64,000 bases of DNA, from contig NZ_CP088262.1 in assembly GCF_021117365.1 (NCBI RefSeq), forward strand, positions 744,001 through 808,000. Reading direction: 5' to 3'. The notes under the pieces are model-generated. The model was not told the DNA's origin. It was given only the letters and a program-made list of their open reading frames with translations, and did no database searches. This document shows positions 40,989-49,832 of the stretch, in pieces. The translations under genes were made by a program, and so were the position numbers. How positions within the stretch are numbered: the stretch's first letter is position 1; each line of letters opens with the position of its first letter. The stretch comes from Nocardioides sp. cx-173 (GTDB taxonomy: Bacteria; Actinomycetota; Actinomycetes; Propionibacteriales; Nocardioidaceae).

Positions 40989-42215
40989 ATGAGCAGCCCC
41001 GCCGCCCCCACCGCGAGCCACCCCGTGGCCGCCGGAGTGGCACGACTGCGCACCCAAGTCGCCGACCTCAACCAGACCCCGGTGTGGTCGATGACCCCCA
41101 CCGAGACCGCCCAGGCGCTGGCCGACGCGACCCGGCTGCGCGCCCAGGCCGACGAGCTCACGCTGCGCCTGGCCGCCCACGCCGACACCACCCAGGTCGG
41201 GACCGAGACCGGGGCGACCTCGACCGCGGTCTACTGGGCCAACACCACCCACCAGACCCAACGCACGACCGCGGCAGCGATGAAGCTCGCCAAAGCGTTG
41301 GAGCGCCACGACAGCGTCGCCGCCGCACTCGCGAGCGGTGAGATCCTCACCGACCAGGCCCAGGTCATCGTCGAAGCAGTCGACGCCCTGCCCGAGGACC
41401 TGCCACCCGAGGTCCGCGCGGAGGCCCGCGCGCACCTGCTGGGCCAGGCCGCGCACCACGACGCGAGAGCGTTGCGGGTCCTGGGCAGACGGATCCTCGA
41501 CGTCCTCGCGCCCGAGGTTGGCGAGGCCCACGAGGCCAAGCAGCTAGAGGCCGAGGAGCGCCGTGCTGAGCAGAGGGCTCGGCTCACGATGCACGACGAC
41601 GGCCATGGCACCACCTACGGCCGCTTCCAGATCCCCACCCACGTCGCGGACCGGTTCCGCAAACAGCTCGGCGCGATCGCCAACCCCCAGGCCGGCGGTG
41701 AGGGCAGTACGCCGCACGGGATGGGGCTCGCCCTGATCGAGTACGTGCAGCGCTACCCGGTCGACCGGCTCCCGGACTCCGGCGGCCTGGACGCCACCGT
41801 CGTGGTGACCATGACCCTGGAGACGCTGATGGGCGGGTTGAAGGCGGCCCAGCTCGACACCGGCACCCGGATCAGCCCCGCCCTGGCCCGCACACTGGCC
41901 TGCCAGGCCGGGATCATCCCCGCCGTCCTGGGCACCCGGTCGCAGGTCCTCGACCTGGGCCGCAAGGCCCGGTTCCACACCAAGGCCCAACGCATCGCGC
42001 TCGCGGTCCAGCACGGCGGCTGCTACGCCCAGGGCTGCGAACGCCCCTCAGCCTGGTGCCAGGCCCACCACCTCACCCCCTGGTCCGAAGACGGTCACAC
42101 CACCGTCGACGACGCCGTCTTGCTCTGCCGACGCCACCACACCCTGGCCCACCACCCCGACTACGCCATGACCCAGCTCCCCGGCGGGAAGGTCGCCTTC
42201 ACCAGGCGCGAGTGA
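40989..42215 (+). CDS. DUF222 / HNH endonuclease (REP13E12-like), copy 2
   Basis: A 408-residue protein of the same length and layout as the one at 13697. The DUF222 helical domain is followed by HNH residues CYAQGCERPSAWCQAHHLTPW and LLCRRHHTLAHH. Differences from copy 1 are scattered substitutions, with a changed loop between the two HNH halves (SEDGHTTVDDAV against SGGGDTSVERGA). Both copies are intact and point the same way, 27 kb apart. Confidence 0.88.
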   Translation: MSSPAAPTASHPVAAGVARLRTQVADLNQTPVWSMTPTETAQALADATRLRAQADELTLRLAAHADTTQVGTETGATSTAVYWANTTHQTQRTTAAAMKLAKALERHDSVAAALASGEILTDQAQVIVEAVDALPEDLPPEVRAEARAHLLGQAAHHDARALRVLGRRILDVLAPEVGEAHEAKQLEAEERRAEQRARLTMHDDGHGTTYGRFQIPTHVADRFRKQLGAIANPQAGGEGSTPHGMGLALIEYVQRYPVDRLPDSGGLDATVVVTMTLETLMGGLKAAQLDTGTRISPALARTLACQAGIIPAVLGTRSQVLDLGRKARFHTKAQRIALAVQHGGCYAQGCERPSAWCQAHHLTPWSEDGHTTVDDAVLLCRRHHTLAHHPDYAMTQLPGGKVAFTRRE

Positions 42216-42258
42216 GACTCAGAACTCCCAGGCGTCGCCTCGGCCACCGAAGGTTTCG

Positions 42259-42295
42259 CCACACATCTCCGGTCACGAACGTTGAAGATGTGTGG
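42259..42295. promoter_or_regulatory. Long-spaced inverted repeat before the sigma factor gene
   Basis: CCACACATCT (42259-42268) and AGATGTGTGG (42286-42295) are exact reverse complements around a 17-base spacer containing GAACGTTG. It could be a terminator for the HNH gene or an operator in the sigma promoter. The position allows either. Confidence 0.45.
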
Positions 42296-42336
42296 AGACG
42301 GTCGCGGACCGGCCCGAGGCCGGAGGGGAGCAGCGC

Positions 42337-42831
42337 ATGGCGGTGCCCGCCTTCGACGACTGGGTCGCGGCGCGCGGTCCCGCGCTGTTGCGACTGGCCT
42401 ACACGCTGACCGGCAATGCGGCGGACGCCGAGGACGTCGTCCAGGACGCCCTGGCGCGTGCCCTGCCTCGCTGGGAGCGGATCGGGCGCGTCGAGGACGT
42501 GGACGCCTACGTGCGTCGGATGGTCGTCAACGCCCACACCTCCTGGTGGCGACGATGGCGCCGGCGCGAGTCGCCGGTCGAGGAGGCCGTCTCGACGAGG
42601 ACACCGGCGGTCGAGGTGGCGCGCCTCGAGCCGGACGAGCGCAGCCGGCTCTGGCGCGCCTGCCGGGCCCTGCCCGAGGCGCAGCGCACCGCGGTGGTGC
42701 TGCGCTACTACGAGCAGCTCGAGTACGCCGAGATCGCGGCGCTCACCGGGGTGCGTGAGGTGTCGGTGCGATCACGCGTCTCGCGCGGGCTGGCCGCGCT
42801 GCGGACCGAGCTGGGGGAGGAGGAGGCATGA
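42337..42831 (+). CDS. SigE-family ECF RNA polymerase sigma factor
   Basis: A 164-residue sigma-70 family factor. Region 2 reads LLRLAYTLTGNAADAEDVVQ then DALARALPRWERI and DVDAYVRRMVVNAHTSWWRR; region 4 reads LPEAQRTAVVLRYYEQLEYA with GVREVSVRSRVSRGLAAL. ATG 42337 has GGAGGGGAG directly upstream and is preferred to earlier in-frame codons. The stop overlaps the next gene (ATGA), giving a sigma/anti-sigma pair. Confidence 0.92.
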   Translation: MAVPAFDDWVAARGPALLRLAYTLTGNAADAEDVVQDALARALPRWERIGRVEDVDAYVRRMVVNAHTSWWRRWRRRESPVEEAVSTRTPAVEVARLEPDERSRLWRACRALPEAQRTAVVLRYYEQLEYAEIAALTGVREVSVRSRVSRGLAALRTELGEEEA

Positions 42832-43721
42832 GCGACTTCGAGGAGCGGGTGACTCACGGGCTGGTGGCCAACGCCGAGGACGCGCCGGGGGCCGACGGCC
42901 TCGCCGACCGCGCGCGGGCACGGGCTGGGCGGCGCCGACGCCGCACCCTCGTGGCCGCAGCGGTCGTCGCGGTCCTCGTGGTCGCGCTCCCGGTCGCCGT
43001 CGTCGCCTCGCGCGACGACGCGCCGACTCGGGTCGATGACGGGGGCGTCACGGCGGCCGACGTCGGCGACCCGGGGGCCGGGTGGCACACGGTGCTGGTC
43101 GAGAGGGATCCGGTGGGGCAGGACGAGGACGGCGCCCGGATCCTGGTCGACCTCCCGGACGAGTGGACGCGGCTCGACACCTCGGGGTGCGAGTTCGCGT
43201 GGCTCCGGTTCGGCCCGGCCGAGCGTGACCCGTGCGATGACGGGGCCGGCGCCATGGTCGTCGGCTCCGCTACGTTCGACTCCGGCGTCGGCCCCGGCCT
43301 GCGTCCGGTCTCCCACTCCGCCACCAACAAAGACTGGCGGGGCCACGTGTTCACCGGCCAGTACGCCGTCATCGCCGAGGGCCAAGACGAAGAGATCCTC
43401 CGGCGAGTGCTGGGCTCGGCCCGCCTGGTCGACGACCCCGCGCCCGACCTCTCGGGGACCTGGCGCACGGCCCACGCGGCCCGCCCGGGAGGCCGCGTCG
43501 GAGGGCTGCAGTACGTCGTGCCGCCGGGGGCCGGCGTCCAGGTCCGCTATCCGGAGCCCCCGGGGAGGGAGGACCGGGGCGTGGCCTCCGCCCGCCAGCT
43601 CCGGGACGGTCGCTGGCTGGCGACGATGACGTACGCCAGCAACCACCGGGCTCGCATCCTGGCGCCCACCCGGGCGCTGGCGGAGCTGGTCGCCGGGTCG
43701 GCTACCGAGTTCGTCTCGTGA
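42828..43721 (+). CDS. Probable membrane anti-sigma factor
   Basis: A 297-residue single-pass protein. The short cytoplasmic N-terminus (residues 1-38, rich in Arg before the membrane) could bind the sigma factor. A transmembrane helix lies at about 39-58 (TLVAAAVVAVLVVALPVAVV), and the remainder is an extracytoplasmic sensor-like region of no recognised family. The call rests on the 4-base overlap with the sigma gene and topology. It overlaps the convergent TspO-like gene by 20 bases. Confidence 0.75.
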   Translation: MSDFEERVTHGLVANAEDAPGADGLADRARARAGRRRRRTLVAAAVVAVLVVALPVAVVASRDDAPTRVDDGGVTAADVGDPGAGWHTVLVERDPVGQDEDGARILVDLPDEWTRLDTSGCEFAWLRFGPAERDPCDDGAGAMVVGSATFDSGVGPGLRPVSHSATNKDWRGHVFTGQYAVIAEGQDEEILRRVLGSARLVDDPAPDLSGTWRTAHAARPGGRVGGLQYVVPPGAGVQVRYPEPPGREDRGVASARQLRDGRWLATMTYASNHRARILAPTRALAELVAGSATEFVS

Positions 43722-44481
43722 GCACGCCGGCGGCGGCGAGCAGCACGACCGCGGACACGGCGGCCGCGACGACGACCGCCGTGGTGTCGTCGCTCAGCCC
43801 GGTGACGGTGATGCCGAGGAGGGCCCAGAGGCCCGCGGCGGCGTAGGCGAGGTTGCCGCGGTTGGCGACGAGGACGACCAGGAGGGTCGCGACGGCGATG
43901 CCGACCACGACGACCTGCCACGCGACGTCGCCGACCTCGACGACGTCGGCGTCGACCAGGGCCGTGGAGACGTTGAGGAAGAAGGCCGCGGTGACCCAGC
44001 CGGCGTACAGGCCGATGGCCGCGCGGGTGAGCAGGGCCAGCCAGGACGGGCCGATCGAGTGGCGGGCGGCGGTCAGCACCCCGTCGACCGCGGCGACGAG
44101 CATGAGGGCCAGCGCGGCGGCGGTGGCGATGCTGCTGTCCAGGCCGGCCAGCACGATCCACAGGGCGCCGCCGAGGTAGAGCACGATCTGGTCGATCTGC
44201 AGCCGTCGCGGCACGCCGTCCGGGCCGGCCACCAGGACGGCGATCGCCTGGACGATCGCGAGCGTGTAGATGACGCCCCAGATCGAGAACGCCCAGCCCG
44301 CGGGCGTGATCAGCAGCTCGGGACCGGAGCCCGCGCCGGGCGAGGAGCCGGGGCCGTTGACCGTGACCACCGGAGCGACCACCTCGAGCACGGCGGCGGC
44401 GAGCACCACCCACGCGAGCCCGCGGCCGCCTCGGCTCACCGAGTCGGTCGTGCGAGTGCGGCCGGTCGTCGAGGTCTCCAT
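43702..44481 (-). CDS. TspO/MBR-like membrane protein
   Basis: A 259-residue protein with about seven hydrophobic segments. The block PAGWAFSIWGVIYTLAIVQA resembles the TspO/MBR superfamily, and GLYAGWVTAAFFLNVSTAL fits the same fold. Longer than typical bacterial TspO (about 160), it is closer to the extended form seen in some Gram-positives. Tetrapyrrole binding is possible but not shown. The start at 44481 is 40 bases from a MerR-type palindrome that belongs to the divergent gene. Confidence 0.6.
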   Translation of the reverse strand: METSTTGRTRTTDSVSRGGRGLAWVVLAAAVLEVVAPVVTVNGPGSSPGAGSGPELLITPAGWAFSIWGVIYTLAIVQAIAVLVAGPDGVPRRLQIDQIVLYLGGALWIVLAGLDSSIATAAALALMLVAAVDGVLTAARHSIGPSWLALLTRAAIGLYAGWVTAAFFLNVSTALVDADVVEVGDVAWQVVVVGIAVATLLVVLVANRGNLAYAAAGLWALLGITVTGLSDDTTAVVVAAAVSAVVLLAAAGVLTRRTR

Positions 44482-44521
44482 CCCTCACCGGTACCCGCCA
44501 GGCAACCCGCCAACCGGGCGC

Positions 44522-44552
44522 TTGCCTTCAGGTCGACCTGAAGCGGCAGAGT
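44522..44552 (+). promoter_or_regulatory. MerR-type promoter with palindromic spacer
   Basis: -35 TTGCCT (44522-44527), a 19-base spacer and -10 CAGAGT (44547-44552). The spacer region is filled by the perfect 18-base palindrome CTTCAGGTCGACCTGAAG (44526-44543). An over-long spacer with a centred palindrome is the hallmark of MerR/SoxR-activated promoters. The predicted transcription start coincides with ATG 44560. Confidence 0.7.
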
Positions 44553-44559
44553 GTCTGGC

Positions 44560-45210
44560 ATGAGCCACGAACACGACCACGGCGACCTCGCCGACATGTA
44601 CACGCAGGAGACCTGGGACGCCCGGTACGCCGAGTCCGACCGCGTCTGGAGCGGCAACCCCAACCCCCGCCTGGTCGAGCAGGTCGAGGGCCTGACGCCC
44701 GGGCGCGCGCTCGACGTCGGGTGCGGGGAGGGCGCGGACGTGGTCTGGCTGGCCCAGCAGGGCTGGGAGGCCACCGGTGTGGACGTGTCGGAGGTAGCGC
44801 TGCTCAAGGCGGCGGCGCACGCCGAGGAGGCCGGGGTCGAGGACAAGGTGGCGTGGGAGCGCGTGGACCTGATGGCCGGCGACGAGCTGCCCGGCGACAT
44901 GGACCTGGTCTCGGTGCACTTCATGCACCCGCCGGCCGACCGCTTCGCCGAGATCACCCAGCGCATGGGCGCCGCCGTACGTCCGGGCGGTCGCCTGCTC
45001 GTCGTCGGACACCACCCCGCCGACCACGAGACCGGGGTGCGCAACCCGCACGGCCGCCCCGACCTGCTGTTCCGGCCCGACCGGGTGCTGGCCGCGCTGC
45101 CGGCGGAGGAGTGGGAGGTGGTCGTCGCCGACGAGCCGACCCGCGAGCAGACGATCGACGGCACCCCGGTCACGGTCACCGACACCGTGGTCCTCGCCCG
45201 CCGCCGCTGA
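44560..45210 (+). CDS. Class I SAM-dependent methyltransferase
   Basis: A 216-residue methyltransferase. The N-terminus is His-rich (MSHEHDHGD), then the SAM-binding motif RALDVGCGEGADVVWLAQQG, the acidic motif II ATGVDVSEVALLKAA, and a tail like tellurite-resistance TehB/thiopurine enzymes. The metal-like N-terminal HEHDH and MerR-type promoter hint at stress or metalloid detoxification; that is inference. The start is ATG 44560, leaderless by the promoter spacing. Confidence 0.85.
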   Translation: MSHEHDHGDLADMYTQETWDARYAESDRVWSGNPNPRLVEQVEGLTPGRALDVGCGEGADVVWLAQQGWEATGVDVSEVALLKAAAHAEEAGVEDKVAWERVDLMAGDELPGDMDLVSVHFMHPPADRFAEITQRMGAAVRPGGRLLVVGHHPADHETGVRNPHGRPDLLFRPDRVLAALPAEEWEVVVADEPTREQTIDGTPVTVTDTVVLARRR

Positions 45211-45315
45211 CGGTGCGGCGCTGAGCCTGTGGACTCACAGGGATCTCTCAGGTTGATCGGGAACGTGCCGGCTCCCAGGGGCGTTGTAGCCGGTACCGAC
45301 CCCATAGAGTGGGGG

Positions 45316-45321
45316 TATAGA
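45316..45321 (+). promoter_or_regulatory. Candidate -10 of the Bax-inhibitor gene
   Basis: TATAGA, a good -10 match, is 52 bases before ATG 45373 and follows a small CCCC(A)/(T)GGGG hairpin at about 45300-45314. No -35 at standard spacing was found. Confidence 0.4.
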
Positions 45322-45372
45322 CAGGGTCCAGCCGTCACAGAGACGGTGACCAGGCCTCCAAGGAGGAGACCA

Positions 45373-46251
45373 ATGCAGAGCAACAACCCGGTGTTCACCC
45401 GCTCCGAGGAGTTCCAGCGCGGCGGCGCGAACACCTACGGCAACCAGACCTACGCCGGTAACGGCTCCTCGTACCAGGGGTACGGGACCGACCCCTCGAC
45501 CTGGGGCACCGGCGAGCCGGGCCAGCCCGGAACGCCGACGCGCGCCCCCGAGTCGTCGGGTCCGATGACGATCGACTCGGTCGTGCAGAAGACCGGGATC
45601 TCCCTCGGTGTCGTGATCGTGGCCGCCCTGGCGACCTGGATCCTCACCCCGGAGATCACCACCCGCACCACCAACGAGGACCTCGGCAGCCTGATCGCCG
45701 CGATGACGATCGGCAGCCTGGGCGCCTTCGCCCTGTCGATGGTCAACTCGTTCAAGCGGGTCATCAGCCCGGCCCTCGTGCTGGCGTTCTGCGTGCTCGA
45801 GGGCGTCGCCCTGGGCGCGCTGAGCAAGTTCTTCGACGCGCAGTTCGGTGACGGTGTCGTCTCCGGCGCGGTCATCGGCACGTTCGCCGCGTTCGCCGGC
45901 ACGCTGACGGCCTACAAGGTGCTCAACATCAAGGTCGGCGACAAGTTCCGCAAGTTCGTCGTCGCCGCGGTGTTCGGCATGATCGGCCTGAGCCTGATGG
46001 AGCTCGTCCTGAGCATGTTCGGCGCCGAGATCGGCCTGTTCGGGGTCAGCGGCCTCGGCATGGTGACCGCGGTCGCCGGCCTGGTGCTCGGTGTCTTCAT
46101 GCTGATCATGGACTTCGACTTCGTCGAGCAGGGCGTGGCCAACCGCCTGCCCGAGCGCGAGTCGTGGCGCGCCGCGTTCGCCATGACGGTGAGCCTGGTC
46201 TGGATCTACACGAACCTGCTGCGCATCCTGGCCTTCTTCAGCCAGGACTGA
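45373..46251 (+). CDS. Bax inhibitor-1/YccA family membrane protein
   Basis: A 292-residue protein. The first 65 residues are Gly/Asn/Gln-rich and probably disordered in the cytoplasm. Seven transmembrane helices follow, ending MLIMDFDFVEQGVANRLPER then ESWRAAFAMTVSLVWIYTNL, the BI-1/YccA signature with paired Asp residues. These act as pH-sensitive ion channels or protease modulators in other bacteria. AGGAGGAG at 45361-45368 sets the start. A strong terminator follows. Confidence 0.92.
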   Translation: MQSNNPVFTRSEEFQRGGANTYGNQTYAGNGSSYQGYGTDPSTWGTGEPGQPGTPTRAPESSGPMTIDSVVQKTGISLGVVIVAALATWILTPEITTRTTNEDLGSLIAAMTIGSLGAFALSMVNSFKRVISPALVLAFCVLEGVALGALSKFFDAQFGDGVVSGAVIGTFAAFAGTLTAYKVLNIKVGDKFRKFVVAAVFGMIGLSLMELVLSMFGAEIGLFGVSGLGMVTAVAGLVLGVFMLIMDFDFVEQGVANRLPERESWRAAFAMTVSLVWIYTNLLRILAFFSQD

Positions 46252-46291
46252 GCGGGCGGTCGACACGCTCGACCGACCAACGAACGACATC

Positions 46292-46325
46292 GCGAAGGCC
46301 CCGGGGATCTCCCCGGGGCCTTCGC
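46292..46325 (+). terminator. Strong GC-rich terminator hairpin
   Basis: Arms at 46292-46306 (GCGAAGGCCCCGGGG) and 46311-46325 pair perfectly over 15 bases around loop ATCT. It lies between the convergent Bax-inhibitor and SGNH genes and can serve both. Confidence 0.9.
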
Positions 46326-46356
46326 CGTGCTCCGACTGCGTGGCCTGGCGAGCGGC

Positions 46357-47400
46357 TCAGGCCTGGACCGGCTCGTCGACCGGCGTGCCGCCGGTCTCCT
46401 CGGGAGAGTCCTGGGGGCCCTCGGCCTCGGCCTGGGGCCGGCGCCGGCGGTGCCGCAGCTCCACCCACAGCCCGCGTACGCCGGTCCGGTTGCCGCCGAC
46501 CTCGGTGCCGTCGAGCTCGGTGCCGGGGGTCTGGACGGCCTGGACCGCGGCCGCGGCCACGGGCAGCAGGCCCTCCCCGCGGTAGGGCTCGGGCTGCGCC
46601 TCGTCCTCGGGCGCCAGGCCGAGCGCGGCCATGACCGACGGCAGCAGGACGGTCGCCAGGGCGTGGTAGCCCTTCGCGGACGGGTGGAACTGGTCCGGCC
46701 CGAACAGCAGGGCCGGCGCCGCGGCGAACTCCGCGCCCAGGACGGCGGCGAGGGAGACCGTGCGCCCGCCCTCGTTGATGACCGCGATCGTCTGGGCGGC
46801 CGCGAGCCGCCGCGACCAGGCCCGGGCCACCTGCTTGAGCGGTGGCGCGATCGGCTTGACGGTGCCGAGGTCGGGGCAGGTGCCGACGATGACCTCGACG
46901 CCCGCGTCGACCAGGCGGCGTACCCCCTCGGAGAGGTGACGCACCGACTCGCTCGGCAGCATCTTGTGGGTGACGTCGTTGGCGCCGACGAGGATGATCG
47001 CGACGTCCGGCTCGATCGGCAGCGCGCGGTCGATCTGCCCGCCCAGCTCCGAGGACTTCGCGCCCACGACGCAGAACGCGCGCAGGTAGACCCGGCGCTC
47101 CGCGTGCTCGGCGAGACCGTTGGCCAGCACCGCCCCGGGCGTCTCGGTGACCAGGTCGACGCCGTAGCCCGCCGCGCTGGAGTCGCCGAGGAGCGCGACC
47201 TTCAGTGCGGGGCCGGGGCGCCCCCGGCCGTACCACCCGGTGGCGTCGGGCGGGGCGCCGCTCGTGCGGCCGATCGCCTTGCGCGCGAGCTTGGCCTCCG
47301 CGGTCAGGAGGGCGTACAGACCGCCGCCCAGTACGGACACGCCGCCACCGCCGTATGCCGCGGCGGCGGCCAGCTTTCTGGCAGCACCGGCTCTCCCCAC
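46357..47400 (-). CDS. SGNH/GDSL hydrolase
   Basis: A 347-residue hydrolase with an N-terminal hydrophobic anchor (residues of about 10-35). SGNH blocks are VALLGDSSAAGYGV (catalytic Ser), IILVGANDVTHKM (Asn) and DQFHPSAKGYHALA (Asp/His). The C-terminus is Pro/Glu-rich. It probably de-esterifies lipids or glycans at the membrane. GTG 47400 is 37 bases from the divergent cystathionine beta-synthase start. Confidence 0.87.
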   Translation of the reverse strand: MGRAGAARKLAAAAAYGGGGVSVLGGGLYALLTAEAKLARKAIGRTSGAPPDATGWYGRGRPGPALKVALLGDSSAAGYGVDLVTETPGAVLANGLAEHAERRVYLRAFCVVGAKSSELGGQIDRALPIEPDVAIILVGANDVTHKMLPSESVRHLSEGVRRLVDAGVEVIVGTCPDLGTVKPIAPPLKQVARAWSRRLAAAQTIAVINEGGRTVSLAAVLGAEFAAAPALLFGPDQFHPSAKGYHALATVLLPSVMAALGLAPEDEAQPEPYRGEGLLPVAAAAVQAVQTPGTELDGTEVGGNRTGVRGLWVELRHRRRRPQAEAEGPQDSPEETGGTPVDEPVQA

Positions 47401-47437
47401 GTAGGTCAGTCTACGGACGGCGCTCTATGTTGAACGT

Positions 47438-48841
47438 GTGCAGTACGTGAACTCTCTCCTCGACCTGATCGGCAACACCCCGCTGTTGCGCCTCTCGCGC
47501 ACGCTCGACCTCCCGGACGGCGGTGGTGCCGAGCGCGGACCGCTGGTCCTGGCGAAGATCGAGTACCTCAACCCCGGGGGGTCGGTGAAGGACCGCATCG
47601 CGACCCGGATGATCGAGGCCGCGGAGGCCTCGGGCGAGCTGCAGCCGGGCGGCACGATCGTGGAGCCGACCTCCGGCAACACCGGCGTCGGCCTGGCGAT
47701 GGTCGCGCAGAAGAAGGGCTACAAGTGCATCTTCGTCTGCCCCGACAAGGTCAGCGAGGACAAGCGCAACGTGCTCAAGGCCTACGGGGCCGAGGTCGTC
47801 GTCTGCCCCACGGCCGTCGCGCCCGAGCACCCCGACTCCTACTACAACGTCTCCGACCGGCTCTCCTCGCAGCCGGGCGCCTGGAAGCCCAACCAGTACG
47901 CCAACATCCACAACCCGCGCTCGCACTACGAGACCACCGGCCCGGAGATCTGGGCGCAGACCGAGGGCCGGATCACCCACTTCGTCACCGGCATGGGCAC
48001 CGGCGGCACGATCACCGGCGTCGGGCGCTACCTCAAGGAGCAGAACCCCGAGATCAAGGTGATCGGCGCCGACCCGGCCGGCTCGGTCTACTCCGGCGGC
48101 ACCGGCCGGCCCTACCTGGTCGAGGGCGTCGGCGAGGACTTCTGGCCCGAGACCTACGACCGCACCGTCGCGGACCGGGTCATCGAGGTCTCCGACGCCG
48201 ACTCGTTCGCGTTCACCCGGCGGCTGGCCCGTGAGGAGGCCCTGCTGGTCGGCGGCTCGTCCGGCATGGCGGCGTACGCCGCGCGGCAGGTGGCGCACGA
48301 GCTGGCCGGCACCCCGGAGGGCGAGAACGCCGTCATCGTCGTCCTGCTGCCCGACTCCGGGCGCGGCTACCTCACCAAGGTGTTCAACGACGAGTGGCTC
48401 GGCCAGTACGGCTTCGACAGCGGCCAGGAGCCCGCGGCGCAGACCGTCGGCGAGGTGCTCCGCGGCAAGTCCGGGCAGCTGCCGCAGCTGGTCCACACGC
48501 ACCCGAGCGAGACCATCGCCGAGGCGGTGCACATCCTGCAGGAGTACGGCGTCTCGCAGATGCCGGTCGTGCGCGCCGAGCCGCCGATCGTGGCGGCGGA
48601 GGTCGCCGGTTCGGTCTCCGAGCGCACCCTGCTCGACGCGCTCTACGCCGGCACCGCCCGCCTGACCGACCCCGTCGAGGACCACATGTCCCTGCCGCTG
48701 CCGACGATCGGCTCGACCGAGGACGCTCGGGACGCCGTCGCGCTGCTCGGCGACGCCGACGCCGTACTGGTCCACGAGGACGGCAAGCCGATCGGCGTGC
48801 TCACCCGCCAGGACCTGTTGACGTTCCTGACCCGCGGCTGA
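47438..48841 (+). CDS. cbs: Cystathionine beta-synthase
   Basis: A 467-residue PLP enzyme condensing homocysteine with serine to cystathionine. PLP Lys is in NPGGSVKDRIATRMIE, the substrate loop is EPTSGNTGVGLAMVAQ and the phosphate loop TGMGTGGTITGVGRYL. Residues of about 330-467 form two CBS domains (AEAVHILQEYGVSQMPVVRA; GKPIGVLTRQDLLTFL), as in full-length CBS. GTG 47438 is probably leaderless: TATGTT at 47426-47431 ends 7 bases upstream. Confidence 0.94.
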   Translation: MQYVNSLLDLIGNTPLLRLSRTLDLPDGGGAERGPLVLAKIEYLNPGGSVKDRIATRMIEAAEASGELQPGGTIVEPTSGNTGVGLAMVAQKKGYKCIFVCPDKVSEDKRNVLKAYGAEVVVCPTAVAPEHPDSYYNVSDRLSSQPGAWKPNQYANIHNPRSHYETTGPEIWAQTEGRITHFVTGMGTGGTITGVGRYLKEQNPEIKVIGADPAGSVYSGGTGRPYLVEGVGEDFWPETYDRTVADRVIEVSDADSFAFTRRLAREEALLVGGSSGMAAYAARQVAHELAGTPEGENAVIVVLLPDSGRGYLTKVFNDEWLGQYGFDSGQEPAAQTVGEVLRGKSGQLPQLVHTHPSETIAEAVHILQEYGVSQMPVVRAEPPIVAAEVAGSVSERTLLDALYAGTARLTDPVEDHMSLPLPTIGSTEDARDAVALLGDADAVLVHEDGKPIGVLTRQDLLTFLTRG

Positions 48842-48845
48842 GCCG

Positions 48846-49832
48846 CTAGTCCCGCAGGTCGACGACCGCGCGGCCGTGGACCTCGCCGTTGGCCTGGCGG
48901 GTCCAGGCCTCGCCGACGCGGTCGAGGCCGAAGACCTCGTAGGGGACCGCCAGGCGGCCGGCGGCGGCGTGCTCCTCGATGCGCGTCATCGCGTCGCTGC
49001 GCTGCTCGGCGGTGAGGTCGTTGTTGGTGTAGCCCAGGATCGTGCGCGAGCCGCTGCGCAGCTGGGCGGAGGAGAACGTCGCGGTGGCGCCGGCGCTGCT
49101 GCCGAGGTTGACCAGCCGGCCGTGGGGCGCCAGGCAGCCGAGCGCCGCGGTCGCCGGTACGCCGCACAGCGGGTCGAGCACCAGGTCGACCTCGCCCACG
49201 GTCTCGCGCATGCGCTCGGTCAGGCTCTCGGCCGAGTCGTCGCGGGCCAGCGCCACGAACCCGTCGGCGCCCAGGTCCAGCGCGTCCTGGTGGGCCTCGG
49301 GTTCGAGGGCGGCCCCCCAGACCGCCCCCGCCCCGTGCAGTCGGGCGGCCTGAAGCGCCACCCGCCCGACGACTCCGCTGGACCCCAGGACCAGCACCCG
49401 CTCGCCCGCCTCCAGCCCGCCGCGCAGCAGCAGCGCCGTCCATGCGGCGATGGCCGACAGCCCGAGCGCGGCGAGGTGCTGCTCGTCGACCGTCCCGGAG
49501 AGGACCACCAGCTCGGCGTCCGCCACGACCACCCGCTCGGCGAGGCTGCCGTCGCCCGGGGCCATCCCGGCCGACGTGGGGAACCACACCGGCGTCCCGG
49601 CCGGCACCGAGGCCGACGACTCCACCACCCCCACGCCCTGGACGCCCGGGACGTACGGCGTCGCCGGCTCCCCGAAGTACGACGTGCCGCTCGCGCACAG
49701 CAGGTCGAGCGGCGTGATCGGGGCCGTGACCGTGCGGACCAGGGCCTGCCTTGGCCCCGCCGACGGCGCGGGGTGGTCGCCGACGACCGGCGGCTGCCCG
49801 CACCGGGCGACGAGGGCCGCGCGCATGGTCAC
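48846..49832 (-). CDS. Zinc-less medium-chain reductase (quinone-oxidoreductase-like)
   Basis: A 328-residue medium-chain dehydrogenase without zinc-binding cysteines, as in quinone oxidoreductases. The NADP motif is VLVLGSSGVVGRVALQAARL. A typical N-terminal barrel precedes it (PITPLDLLCASGTSYFGEPA). GTG 49832 has GGAGG 7 bases upstream and overlaps the previous stop (GTGA); ATG 49826 is the alternative. It is the last gene of an operon with the citryl-CoA-lyase-like and CoA-transferase genes and may reduce an enone intermediate of that pathway. Confidence 0.83.
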   Translation of the reverse strand: MTMRAALVARCGQPPVVGDHPAPSAGPRQALVRTVTAPITPLDLLCASGTSYFGEPATPYVPGVQGVGVVESSASVPAGTPVWFPTSAGMAPGDGSLAERVVVADAELVVLSGTVDEQHLAALGLSAIAAWTALLLRGGLEAGERVLVLGSSGVVGRVALQAARLHGAGAVWGAALEPEAHQDALDLGADGFVALARDDSAESLTERMRETVGEVDLVLDPLCGVPATAALGCLAPHGRLVNLGSSAGATATFSSAQLRSGSRTILGYTNNDLTAEQRSDAMTRIEEHAAAGRLAVPYEVFGLDRVGEAWTRQANGEVHGRAVVDLRD

